A DNA stretch of 64,000 bases, from NCBI GenBank assembly GCA_039621445.1, contig CP154954.1, positions 3,415,715-3,479,714 on the forward strand, given 5' to 3'. Source of the stretch: Euglena gracilis. Taxonomy: Eukaryota > Euglenida > Euglenophyceae > Euglenales. How positions within the stretch are numbered: the first letter of the stretch is position 1; every line of letters starts with the position of its first letter. The translations under genes were made by a program, and so were the position numbers. The notes below the pieces were generated by a model. That model saw nothing but the letters and a program-made list of their open reading frames with translations. It was not told where the DNA came from and did not search any database. This document shows positions 55,660-64,000 of the stretch, in pieces.

Positions 55660-58600
55660 AACAACACAACACAACACAACACAACACAACACAACACAAC
55701 ACAACACAACACAACACAACACAACACAACACAACACAACACAACACAACCACAACACAACACAACACAACACAACACAACACAAAACACACACAACACA
55801 CAGCACATACCTCCCCCCTTGTCCAACGACCACTAATGTTTGTCTCCGACCGGGGGGTGACTAAAACAGCCAATCTTCATTTCCAACCAGGGGGGTGGTG
55901 GTTAGGCAAGGGGGGGGGGAAAGTTGGCGAAAAATTGGCCACAGGTGTGGTAGAAGACATTTTTGGGCTGTTTTGACCGTTTTGGGGCATTTTGGGGGGT
56001 TTTTTGCCACTTGTGGACATTATCAGCCATTTCGGGCCACCTTCCGCCATTTTTTTTTGGCCATTTTTGGTCATTTTTAACCATCCTTGGCCATTCTTGG
56101 CCTTTTTGGCCAACTTTCAACAAAATTTTGTTGCTTGTTACAAACGCGTGCACTTAAACCTCCCTCCCACATAATAAACCCCCGAATATTAAACCCCCCA
56201 AATAATAAACCCCCTGAGGACCGACTACGGCTGCCCAATTAATAAACCCCCCTTCTGGCAGCTGTGAAGGCATAGACAAAAAGCAGGAAAAAGTCAGCAG
56301 AAATGTTGCAGCAAATCACAAAAATGGATGAAATTGGTGCATATACCCAAAAAGCACCCATTTTTCAAAAAAAAAAAAAAAGCCCACAAATGCCAAAAAA
56401 AAGTGACCATAGGAGCCCGTGGAGGGGTTTTGGGGTCGATTTTTGACTTCGAAATTTTCGCCCAAATAATAAACCCCCCAAATGATAAAACCCCCCTGAA
56501 CCCCAACTTCGAGTGTCCAAATAATAAACCGGGAGTTTATTATTTTGGGGGGTTTACATCAATTTTTGGTCATTCTGGGCACTTTGGGAACATTTTTGGG
56601 GGTTATTGGCCGTTTTTTCATCATATTTTTTGGGCATTCGCAGCCAAATTTTGGCCATCATCCCAACAAATCACAGAAAAAAACCATGAAACATTCAAAT
56701 GGAAAAAGGTGAAATGAAATCATACAAATTCTTGCCATTATTGAACCAACGTCGCACACAAAAAGATCGCATCTAACCGGAGGGTGGTCGTTGGACAAGC
56801 GGGGCGGGAGGTAACACACACACAACACACACACACACACAAACACACACAGACACACACAACTCACAAAGCACAAACAGGGCTTTAAAGACTTTCTTTA
56901 AGACAGGGGGGAGGTTCTCCTTCCCCACCCAGGGGGTACCCCCACCCACTCAGGGGGGGGGCAGGGGGGTCCGGAGCACCCACTTTCTGGGTCAATTTTG
57001 GGGTCAAAATTTTTTCGGCACAAATGCCAAAACTGGCCAAAACCTCGCCTCTGACACACTTAGGCAGCCTAACTCGCACTTAGCTTGAAAGTGACTGTAA
57101 ATCTGTGCCAACACAAAATGCCAAAAAAAACTTTTCTGTTTCAAACACCGAGGCCTGGGGCCCAGGACAGTCCGCATTAGTGTCTCCCTGCACTCCCAGG
57201 GCCTGGAGACGAAACCAACGACTTGGAACTCCACGGTCTACGGGAGGGCTTCCGGGGCACCGGGTGATGAAATGAGGGGACTCCACTGCGCAGTTGCGCT
57301 TTGGCGCAACGATTTTTTTTATAACAGAAAAAAAAATGGCACTTTAGCACAAATTTCTTACTATCCTTGCAATTCAACATGTGGGTGGCCATTGCCGTGC
57401 TTGGCAAAGACATAACTTATGTCTCAACATGTGTTTCCATTGCACCAAAGCGCAATGGACAGGTTTATGAAGAATGGAAATTCAAGAATTACATTGTTGC
57501 AAAGCCCACACACTGGCCGTGCAGAGAGGGGCCCTCGACACACCGTAACACATCAGAGGGACCCCATAAGCTCAGGGGCTTCTGTTAAACATTGCGCTTA
57601 AGCGCAACAGTTTTTACATTGCGCTTAAGCGCAAGGCAAAACTGTTGCGCTTGAGCGCAATGCCATTGACTATTTCCTTCTATGCCTGGCAGTGTGGGGC
57701 CTGGAGTTGCTCACCAGACGTTGGGACAAGACCCTGGGCTTGCCCTCAACCCCCCCCCCAACCCCTCCCACCTGGGTGGTTCCTGCTGTGCCGCTCCTCG
57801 CACTTCAAGCACCCAGGGATCACAACTCTATGGCATAACGTTTTTTTCCAACTTTTCACCACGTGTGTGTAGAGTCCACCCTCAGCAGGCAACCCTTCGC
57901 GGATACTTCGCAGAGCCCCCCCAAAAAGCAACAAAAAGGGTCAAATTACACCCAGCCTGTGTAGCACCATCCAGGGAACACAGTCAAGGCGGCTTTGGGG
58001 AAAATTCACGTGTCCCGGAGTTCAAACCCAGGGTTTTGAAGCTTCTTCAAAATGGTGCACAGGCTGAAAATCACCAAAATTGGGCCTGTTCCCTGGGTCC
58101 CAACGTCAGCAAATGATGCATACATCACCGCGGAGGGTCTCCGCGGAACCAGAGGGTTAAAAGGGTGGGTTTCACCGCCGGGTTTCAAAAAATTGGAAAT
58201 TTGCGCTCAAATGCAAACTAAAAATCAAAACCTTAAGTGCGAGTTTGGCCGCCTGAGACCCACAAGGAACCGCAAAGCCCTTGGGGTGCCCTCAGGGGAG
58301 GGGGTCCAGCAGACCTACCCATCCTCCCATCCCTTACCCCCCCCCGAGAGGTCCAAAATTTTTCAGAAAAAACCTTGCACACACAACATACATAATGCAT
58401 ACACACACAACACATACACATACACACCCACAACATACATACCGCATGCAACACACACACAACACACCCATACAAACACACAACACACGCACGAACACAA
58501 CACGCACAACACGCAATCACCAAACTCATCTAAAGTTACGCACCTCCGCCAACCAGGCCCCCCACCCACCCCACCATGGCGGGGGGCGGGGCCTGCGTCT

Positions 58601-60282
58601 GGGCCAGCTCCACGGTGGCGGCCAGGCCGTGCCGGGCCTCCTGCGCAGGCCACTGCGCCATGGCGAGGGGCAGGTGCGCCCCGAAGCCCACCACGCCCAC
58701 CACCCGCTGCAGCGCCGCCGCGTACTCCCGCGCCAGCGTCTGCGGAAAAGGGGAGGGGGAGGGGGGCATGGGCGTTTCTTATGACCAGGGGTTCCCTCCC
58801 ATCTGCCTCCCCCACCGGGCGGTATCCCCCTCCTCCTCCTTACATGCAAACTTGGCCTCCCTAGAGTTGGCTTTCAGCCTTTTGCACCTTTTGCACAGCC
58901 TTTTGCCAAAATTCTTAATTTGCAAACTTGGCGCCCATGAGGTTGGCCCCCTGGACTTACCTTCAATCATGACTGGGCCAAGCGCTCAGGGGGGAGGTAC
59001 CCACATGACAGCCCCCATCCCCACCATCCCCCCGCCCCCCGGGGTTCAGGCTTCCCCCGCCAGAAACGTGGGGCCAGTACGAGCGCAGGTCCAAATAGAA
59101 TCACACTCCCACTGCAATGGGCGGCGGTGTGCGATGAACGCACCTTTGCATTATTTGGGGGGGGGGCGATAAACTCTTATAATTCTTGTGGTACAGGCCA
59201 CATCAAGAATGCACCACCGGCAGTGGGGGCAGTTGAGAGGTCCGTCTGATGCGTTTCAAAATCCAGGGTAGAGGTCCCCCACCCACTAAGCCTGGCGTGG
59301 GAGCTGCCCTGAGTTGGTTTCCCGGCCAGGGTAGGCATATTCCTCGGAAGGAGGTGGTTGTCCACCTTTTTTTCAGCAGCCCCCAATACCCACTGCTGGC
59401 CATGTGTTATGGGCACCTACCCACCCCCAAAGGAATTGGGCCTCTGGAAGTCGTCCTGCAGGCCTGTGATCACCAATATTGCCTGATAGGCAGTTGCTCT
59501 CTCCCTCTCTACCCGCCAACTTGCTTGGCCACCTGGAAGCTTTGGCAAAAAGTTGCCCCCAATCGCCAGTGAAGTTCTTTTGTGCCAATTACAAAGATGT
59601 TTGTTGGAAGGTTTGTCCCTTCTGTCCCGCCAGCCTGCGGTTGCCCCCCAGGGATCCTCCCCTGCACCCAATGCCTCGCTCACTTGCTCAGCATCCTCCG
59701 CTCCTTGCCTCACCCTTGGCACGGTTGGATGGGGCATCCCAAGGGCTTCATTAGAGGTCGCCGGACATTTCCTTCGCCTTTGCTTCATTTTCGAGGTAAT
59801 TTGGAAACATCAAATTTCGGCCCAAAAATAGAGCTCAAAAAACACACACCGAAAATGGCCGCAAAAACGAGCCAGAACACAAGCCAGGCATGTCCACGGC
59901 CAAAACGGCGCATGGGGCAATGGAGGATATGGGGCAAATGGAAGGTGTCCAGGGGTGCAGTTGGTCGACAGACTCGTTCAAAAGAAAAACAATATAAGTT
60001 TCCTCGAGATAGTGGCCCTGCAGTCTGGCCGGGATAGGGAGTGGCAAGCGACGCATGGCCTGAAGCTGGACGAAATGGACTGTTGTTCTGTTCCTTCATA
60101 TCCCTTTGGGTGTGGCAGCAAACGGTGCTTTCTGGTACAGAAAATGCATTGTGTGGCATAGATTGCGACCCAATCATAAACAACGAAATCTTCCTATCAT
60201 TGCGTCTCGCACACATCGCACGCAACATTAGACCATCAATAGACCATCACCCCCCGAGGAAGTCGGCTTCGGCCAAATTGGC

Positions 60283-60381
<99 letters not shown>

Positions 60382-60560
60382 ACACACACACACACACAAA
60401 ACACAAACACAACACACACACACACACACTCACACACCAGCAGCCGGTGCAGCTCAGCCTCCAGCGCTTGATCTGAGACACCGATGGACTGCGAGGCGTA
60501 GACCGCCAGCAGGGTCTGTATGATGCGGTGCACCTGCCAGCCGAGGGGGCCGAGCTCCAT
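50694..60560 (-). CDS. Predicted seven-exon gene of unknown function (263 aa)
   Basis: Seven short minus-strand islands have near-saturated G/C at third codon positions, residue compositions rich in Ala, Leu, Val and Glu, and GT/AG at the edges. Exons: 60560-60438, 58739-58544, 54973-54910, 54564-54514, 53938-53809, 52284-52171, 50807-50694. The implied intron phases 0, 1, 2, 2, 0, 0 let all seven join into 792 nt (263 codons plus TGA), starting at an ATG in the context ccccgATGG. The product would be mostly helical (for example REYAAALQRVVGVVGFGAHL, HIQELAGLAERYVAGMHC) with a Pro-rich C-terminus. I recognise no family. Boundaries of exons 4 and 6 and the first and last exons are the least certain. 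Introns of 345-3570 bp hold transposons and GT repeats. Confidence 0.45.
50840..51112. repeat. AT-rich tract (TATATA/ACATAA)
   Basis: Short degenerate repeats of atatataa, acataatatac and similar. It lies in predicted intron 6, just upstream of exon 7 in the gene's reading direction. No coding. Confidence 0.8.
52171..52284 (-). CDS. Predicted exon 6 of the seven-exon gene
   Basis: Acceptor gggtaaag (an upstream tttag is an alternative in another phase). Reads TIRPSTADDRLFHTFRSYLA. Donor ctcgcg|gtgcgc, resembling the exon 2 donor. Confidence 0.4.
52440..53365. mobile_element. Inverted G-run module with CCAGCCAGC tag (+ + - - layout)
   Basis: Plus-sense tags: GGGGGGGaccagccggcc at 52448 and GGGGGGGGtccagccagcaactc at 52803. 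Minus-sense tags: ggctgctggctgacctCCCCCC at about 53090 and ggctgcttgcaggctgtCCCCCC at about 53335. So two forward copies face two reverse copies. Part of it overlaps predicted intron 5/6 territory downstream of exon 5; exon 6 lies just outside. No coding capacity. Confidence 0.55.
53625..53755 (+). repeat. (CA)n-rich tract in predicted intron 5
   Basis: acacacac with interruptions (caacac, cgacac). On the gene's sense strand it is GT-rich and follows the exon 5 donor by about 55 bp. Confidence 0.9.
53809..53938 (-). CDS. Predicted exon 5 of the seven-exon gene
   Basis: Acceptor ggggccctgccag. Reads DAGLQHLQGGLRCPNVALAV then LAAEQLLPPKGPEGEAFQAL. Donor ctggac|gtgaag. The GT-rich stretch of the intron starts about 55 bp further on. 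Confidence 0.5.
54514..54564 (-). CDS. Predicted exon 4 of the seven-exon gene
   Basis: Acceptor ctgtgcattgcag, directly after a GT/AC-repeat-rich intron. Reads YVAGMHCVATWGAVAL. The donor ctgtc|gtggtg was chosen because it keeps phase with exon 5. Other GT dinucleotides follow and the end is uncertain. Confidence 0.35.
54588..54712. repeat. (CA)n followed by (TG)n in predicted intron 3
   Basis: 54591-54650 is CA-rich, then TG-rich to 54705, so the tract is a large imperfect palindrome. Confidence 0.92.
54910..54973 (-). CDS. Predicted exon 3 of the seven-exon gene
   Basis: Acceptor ccctctag. Reads GLAPGAELFGHIQELAGLAE. The donor gagcg|gtgttc leaves phase 2, which exon 4 completes as Arg. 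Confidence 0.4.
55165..55515. mobile_element. CCCCCCAAAATAGGACC-tagged module
   Basis: CCCCCCCaaaataggacctc at about 55170 and CCCCCCaaaataagacctccc at about 55440 are direct copies, with aaaaatagacCCCC between. An inverse copy was not found, so this is a repeat-tagged module without proven TIRs. Confidence 0.4.
55660..55800 (+). repeat. (CAACA)n pentanucleotide array
   Basis: About 25 copies of acaac. Frames NTTQHNTTQH are artefacts. Confidence 0.97.
55808..56816. mobile_element. TIR element with TACCTCCC...CTTGTCCAACGACCAC ends (about 1 kb)
   Basis: The left tacctCCCCCCttgtccaacgaccac is the inverse of the right gtggtcgttggacaagcggggcgggaggta. The tag is related to the 40251-40652 module, and tctccgaccGGGGGG follows it on the left. 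It contains the AATAATAAACCCCCC module at 56155-56562. No transposase frame. Confidence 0.6.
56155..56562. mobile_element. Inverted module with AATAATAAACCCCCC tag (about 400 bp)
   Basis: Several direct copies of aataataaacCCCCC on the left, further copies near the right end, and a final inverse copy, gagtttattattttgGGGGGttta. Layout and length match the 47971-48372 module, with a related but different tag (AATAATACC versus AATAATAAACC). Confidence 0.65.
56817..57285. other. (CA)n tract and unassigned sequence
   Basis: 56817-56865 is CA-rich. The remainder contains opposed C/G runs at about 56935-56970. No gene; inside predicted intron 2. Confidence 0.5.
57288..57665. repeat. TTGCGCTTAAGCGCAA palindrome cluster
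   Basis: Palindromes agttgcgctttggcgcaac (57294), attgcgcttaagcgcaac (about 57592), attgcgcttaagcgcaa (about 57618) and gttgcgcttgagcgcaatg (57644). The first and last form opposed ends of an approx. 370-bp stretch, suggesting a small TIR element in predicted intron 2. Confidence 0.6.
57670..58380. other. No gene recognised (predicted intron 2)
   Basis: Unique-looking sequence. No domain in any frame. Confidence 0.45.
58376..58530 (+). repeat. CA-rich tract in predicted intron 2
   Basis: Imperfect acacac/caacac repeats. On the sense strand of the predicted gene it is GT-rich and begins within about 15 bp of the exon 2 donor. Confidence 0.85.
58544..58739 (-). CDS. Predicted exon 2 of the seven-exon gene
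   Basis: The acceptor is preceded by a pyrimidine-rich tract (ccctccccttttccgcag). It reads TLAREYAAALQRVVGVVGFG onward, and the donor is ggag|gtgcgt. An alternative donor after PPPAM (58575) would also be in frame with exon 1 but would not fit exon 3. Confidence 0.55.
58750..60278. other. No gene recognised (predicted intron 1)
   Basis: No domain. The longest frames on both strands overlap each other and lack the codon bias of the flanking exons. Confidence 0.45.
60280..60437 (+). repeat. (CA)n array adjoining the predicted exon 1 donor
   Basis: About 150 bp of nearly pure CA with a few interruptions. Read on the minus strand it is (GT)n, and its first bases form the 5' splice site gtgtgtgagt. 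Confidence 0.95.
60438..60560 (-). CDS. Predicted exon 1 of the seven-exon gene
   Basis: Starts MELGPLGWQVHRIIQTLLAV and ends AELHRLL. The donor is ctgctg|gtgtgtgag, and the intron begins inside a (GT)n tract. The gene may extend upstream if the ATG is internal. A MITE starts 32 bp upstream of it. Confidence 0.45.
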
Positions 60561-60591
60561 CGGGGCGACAGACCCCAGGACACCCACGGGA

Positions 60592-60961
60592 CAGGGGGGG
60601 GGGGGAATGCAACTGGGCCCTTCAAATTATGCAAGTCAAAAAAATGCAAAAAAATGCAAAAAAATGCAAAAAAATGCAAAAAATGCAACTTGCATGAAAA
60701 ACCTGAGAAAAAGCTGGAATATAACAGAGCTTTGCTGCCTAAGATCAAAAAAAATTTACAGGGCAAAATATTTTATGCAAAAAAATGCAAAAAAAATGCA
60801 AAAAAAATCCATACATATGGCAACCAACAACAAAATTTTTTTCCAGGACAAAATATTTTATGCAAAAAAATGCAAAAAAATGCAAAAAAATGCAAAATTT
60901 CGGGAAAAGCCGATTATGCAAAAAAATGCAAATTATGCAAGTTGCATTTCCCCCCCCCCTG
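60592..60961. mobile_element. hAT-like MITE (370 bp, 7-bp TSD) upstream of predicted exon 1
   Basis: Ends: CAGGGGGGGGG...GGAATGCAACT on the left, AGTTGCATTTCCCC...CCCTG on the right. Flanks CACGGGA at 60585-60591 and 60962-60968. The interior reiterates atgcaaaaaaa and attatgcaagt many times, so the terminal word recurs throughout. No coding capacity. Confidence 0.8.
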
Positions 60962-60968
60962 CACGGGA

Positions 60969-61735
60969 TCAGGGACTTGCCTGGAAACCAAAATTATTCT
61001 GCACTGGCGCTTTGGTACTGACTTTTGCGCCAAAAAGGTTTTTGTTTTTTCATATGTTTTAATTTTATTATATATAAATGACTTTAATTTTATATATACA
61101 CATATACATAATATAATATATAATAAATATATGTACATATGAAAATATATAATAATATATGCATATATAAATAAACGCATATATTTAACTTTTATTATAT
61201 ATACAAATATACGCATTATGTACATATGTATATGTATATATGTATTTTACATTTTGTATATATACATATAATATATATGTATGTATGTATGTATGTATGT
61301 GAATATTAATTTTTTTCAAAGAAAAAAACCGGCCCCAAAATGATTTTAGGGGCATGTGAAAGCTCAAAAACTTTTTCAACAATACACTGGGTTTCTCCCA
61401 GAGTCGACCCCCCCCCACGCACAAGCCCAACGAGTCACTGGCACCGATCTAAAACTTTCTTAACCAGAAAGTTGAACTCCGCCTTTGATGAAATGAAATT
61501 GCAAAAAAAAAGCTTTCTCAAGTGGGGGGGCAGGGCTGGGGGATTGCAAAAAAAAAACATTTTGAACCCCCCCCATTTTCATCGTTTTTGACTTTTCTTG
61601 AAGATAGCGGACTTTGGGGCCTTTAAAGCTCAGGTTGGCCTGAGCTTTAAAAGGCTCAGGCCAACCTGAGCCCTTTAAAGCTCAGGTTAAAGGCCAAAGA
61701 GGAAACAAACAGAAACCCATTTCCCCATCATTTAT
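60969..61735. other. AT-rich tract and a palindrome; no gene
   Basis: 61060-61310 is TATACATA-rich with a (GTAT)n run at 61277-61300. 61628-61668 holds gctcaggttggcctgagc followed by its exact reverse complement gctcaggccaacctgagc, with more gctcagg copies beside it. Confidence 0.6.
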
Positions 61736-61944
61736 GACATGAAACGGCAAAACATGTCGGCTCGATGCATAACCAGACCCCTGGACACGGGACGGGGTGG
61801 GGGTGGGGTGGGGTGGGGGTGGGGAGGGTCAGCCCTGGACCCATCCACCCCTCCCCCAGGGGTGACTCTGAGTGAAAAAAAAAAGTTTGGTTCAGCACCC
61901 ACCGGGGCCCTTTGCATCAACCATCTGCATACCAGTTTCCCCAA

Positions 61945-62110
61945 GTGGTTGGCGCGCATTTGCACACAAATAAAATTTGTTTATGGGCGCATTTGCGCGC
62001 AAGGGTATGCCATTTTTAACTTCAACGTTTTGTGTTGTGTGTGCGTGCAAATGCGTCCACAAACAAATTATGTTTGTGCGCATTTGCACGTTTTCGCTCA
62101 CAAACACACA
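61945..62110. repeat. GCGCATTTGCGCGC palindrome cluster, copy A
   Basis: Words gcgcgcatttgc, gggcgcatttgcgcgc, gtgcgtgcaaatgcg and tgtgcgcatttgcac alternate with caaataaaatttg/caaacaaattatgtttg palindromes. Related to the element at 62457-62626 and to 63600-63840. Confidence 0.7.
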
Positions 62111-63515
62111 TCAGTTGCGTGACGGCTGGCAAACACAGTATGTAGTATGAGATGCCATATCACTCCGTGTGTCCTAACGGGCGGCTGCAGTACCCAAGCC
62201 AGTTGAGGCACCACGTCAGCACCAGTACCAATTGTCATGACAGCGGGTGTGCTTCTCACCTGTTTGACGTACAAGAGCACCAATCTCTCCCTTGGCACTT
62301 TTTGCGTCACTCGGTCAGCAACATGTGTACCAAACCCCCTGGAGTTACAACCCTCTAACACGGGGTTGCAACAGTTCATAAACTGTTTTCCATGTTTCAG
62401 GGAGTTAAAGGACACTGATGATTACCACAACTCTACGAGGTTTTGGGACGTAATAGGCGCGTTGGTGCGCGCATTTGCGCGCACAAATGATTTGCAAACA
62501 AACAATTTGTTTGCGGCGCAAATGCGCGGGCAAACATTTAATCATTTACTTCAAAATAATGGATTTGTGTGAGCCTTAGCGCACACAAACAATTTGTTTG
62601 TGGGCGCAAATGCGCGCACCAACGAATAATAGTTGTGCGATACCATCTCCTCGTCCGTGATGGCTGGCGAACGCAATTCCGCACACCAACCATTGATGAT
62701 ACACACCACCAGTGCGTGGTGATGAAATTTGCGGTGAGAGGTAGCGCATGATGTTCACTTGAGCACGGCACCTGGCGTGAGGAAAATTGCCTGCCTTACG
62801 TGTGCACGTTCTGCACTGCTGTTCCCCGGCCCGCAGGTCAGGTAGTTTTTGCACCATCGGTTTGGCAGTTAAGCGTATCAAATTGCGCAAACAACCTGCG
62901 ACTGTTGGACACTTTTTCTGCAACAGTACTGTGTTGCCAGAATTCAAAATTTGGAACCTGGAATACCCAGGATGCGTCAAACCGGGAATCTGTTTTCCGG
63001 TGTTCGCCATCGTGTCTCCTCATTTCTCCCTTAGAAAACATGCAACGCACCAGCTTTGACACATAACTTGTGGGGGGCAAGTCCCACTGCTTTCATGCAA
63101 CCAATCGAGTGGTAAAGGTTCAACAATTCCTGCAAATAACGGGTGTTTGAGGGCTACGTTTCTCCGGCTGCTGGTTGCCATGAACTGCTGGTTGCCATGA
63201 ACTGGCACCACGTCGTCCCCCAGTCTCACGCCCCAGTTGCGGGGAATAACGTGGCCACTGACAGTGGGTGCTGTTGCTGGGGAGGTGGATGCCGGCTTGG
63301 TGGGCGCTGAGGCATCAGCAGCTGATGTGGCTGCAGCAGCGGAGCCCAAGCCGCGGGCTAGCGGCAAGGCCTTTGGGATCCTGAATTGGTGCCGGCGGAC
63401 GTGCACCGTTATCGGGGGGCTGCGTAACCACCTTCAGGAGATCCTCTCTCAACCATTCCTGGGACCTGTCACTACAGTAGAATTGGCCCCCTAATACCTG
63501 ATGTTGGGGAAGATG
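62100..63515 (-). pseudogene. Decayed coding block of unknown family, interrupted by a MITE
   Basis: Successive minus-strand frames have protein-like composition: SQEWLREDLLKVVTQPPDNG (about 63470), then PRNWGVRLGDDVVPVHG and ALKHPLFAGIVEPLPLDWL (63020-63406), then MANTGKQIPGLTHPGYSRFQ ... EQQCRTCTRKAGNFPHARC (62576-63010), then VPRERLVLLYVKQVRSTPAV (62098-62415). The frames change between blocks. C-x2-C and a later Cys suggest a possible zinc site. The 62457-62626 element sits between the last two blocks. I recognise no family; it could be a transposon protein or a pseudogene. Confidence 0.3.
62457..62626. mobile_element. Small TIR element with GTTGGTGCGCGCATTTGC ends
   Basis: The left end cgttggtgcgcgcatttgcgc is matched exactly by its reverse complement at 62604-62624. 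The flanks share taatag (62450-62456 and 62627-62632), a possible target duplication. The interior has further gcaaatgcgc and caaacaatttgtttg palindromes. Confidence 0.65.
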
Positions 63516-64000
63516 GTATGCTCGTTGGGGTTGAACCCTTCAGAAGCCAGTGAAGGTGGTTGTTGCAGGGCCGAGTGGTGTCGCTTCATTGGCAATTCAT
63601 TTGCGCTAAAGCGCGCGTCACTTTGTTCGCTGGCAAATAAGTGCAAATGAACCACTTGTGAAATTTTGGAATTTCTGCAACTGTTTCATTTGCTTTTCGT
63701 GCCCACCAACAGCATGACCCATGACAATAGCATGATGGACACATGAACCACCAGCGATTTACCGGCGTTTGACGGTTGTGTATTTTGTCGCATTGAACAT
63801 AATTTTTTTGTGTAGTGTATTTGCGCACACAAGCACAATTTTTGCCTATGGACTGACGCCATTGATAAACAGTATCACAAACCCACCAAATTATATTTCT
63901 CGACGTTCTACTGGTTCGCGCCATCATGGCCTCTTTGTCACACTGTTCATCAACGGTGTCAGTTCATGAGCGCTAAAGCCCAACCCTTGAAGGACAAAAT
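63516..64000. other. GCGCAAATG repeats, no gene recognised
   Basis: Contains catttgcgctaaagcgcgcg (about 63599), gtgcaaatgaacc and tatttgcgcacacaag, diverged relatives of the palindromic element at 62457-62626. No domain in any frame up to the window end. Confidence 0.5.

Noticed and set aside
60236-60766. 176-codon minus frame rich in CVCVCV
   Set aside because: Mostly the (CA)n array and MITE interior; the real coding signal in this stretch is the short exon at 60438-60560 in another frame.

Overview
This is nuclear DNA from a eukaryote with a repeat-dominated genome, most likely a protist or microalga. Evidence for a eukaryote is the presence of LTR, DIRS-like and LINE-like retroelement remnants, many TIR transposon relics, long microsatellites and GT-AG splice signals. 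A Ty3/gypsy element with a built-in cytosine methyltransferase fits lineages such as dinoflagellates or streptophyte algae, where such elements have been reported, but the window alone does not fix the taxon. There is no intact long cellular ORF. Most long open frames are translations of pentanucleotide, hexanucleotide or dinucleotide repeats.

1-17.6 kb is a mosaic of segmental duplications. Block X (1-2251; again 11006-13254, direct) carries a LINE-type reverse transcriptase remnant and a small hAT-like MITE. Block Y (5519-7311) recurs inverted at 13257-15060, with a diverged third copy near 2500-2850. Block Z (7859-8994; again 15059-16197, direct; partial inverted copy 3788-4415) carries a tRNA-like sequence. 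Between and inside them lie G7-10/C7-10 runs, (CTATA)n, (CGGA)n and GGACGCGGGG arrays.

17.6-30.9 kb is a nested Ty3/gypsy region: a 5' LTR, a primer-binding site matching initiator tRNA-Met, a coiled-coil gag-like protein, a DNA cytosine methyltransferase domain, protease, RT, RNase H, integrase and chromodomain, all decayed. It is followed by remnants of a second methyltransferase-bearing element in which two fragments are inverted, then a polypurine tract and a truncated 3' LTR.

30.9-35.3 kb holds a LINE endonuclease fragment and, on the minus strand, a DIRS-like element with gag-like, RT, RNase H and the start of a tyrosine recombinase.

35.3-64 kb is intergenic or intronic DNA with many small TIR elements (three here with convincing target-site duplications), a Tc1/mariner-like element inside a TATATG microsatellite, and CA/GT arrays. 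On the minus strand between 60.56 and 50.69 kb I see seven short GC3-rich coding islands with splice signals that can be joined in phase into a 263-codon gene of unknown function. This is the main candidate for a real cellular gene. Its introns hold the transposons and GT microsatellites. A second, decayed coding block of unknown nature lies at 62.1-63.5 kb, minus strand.
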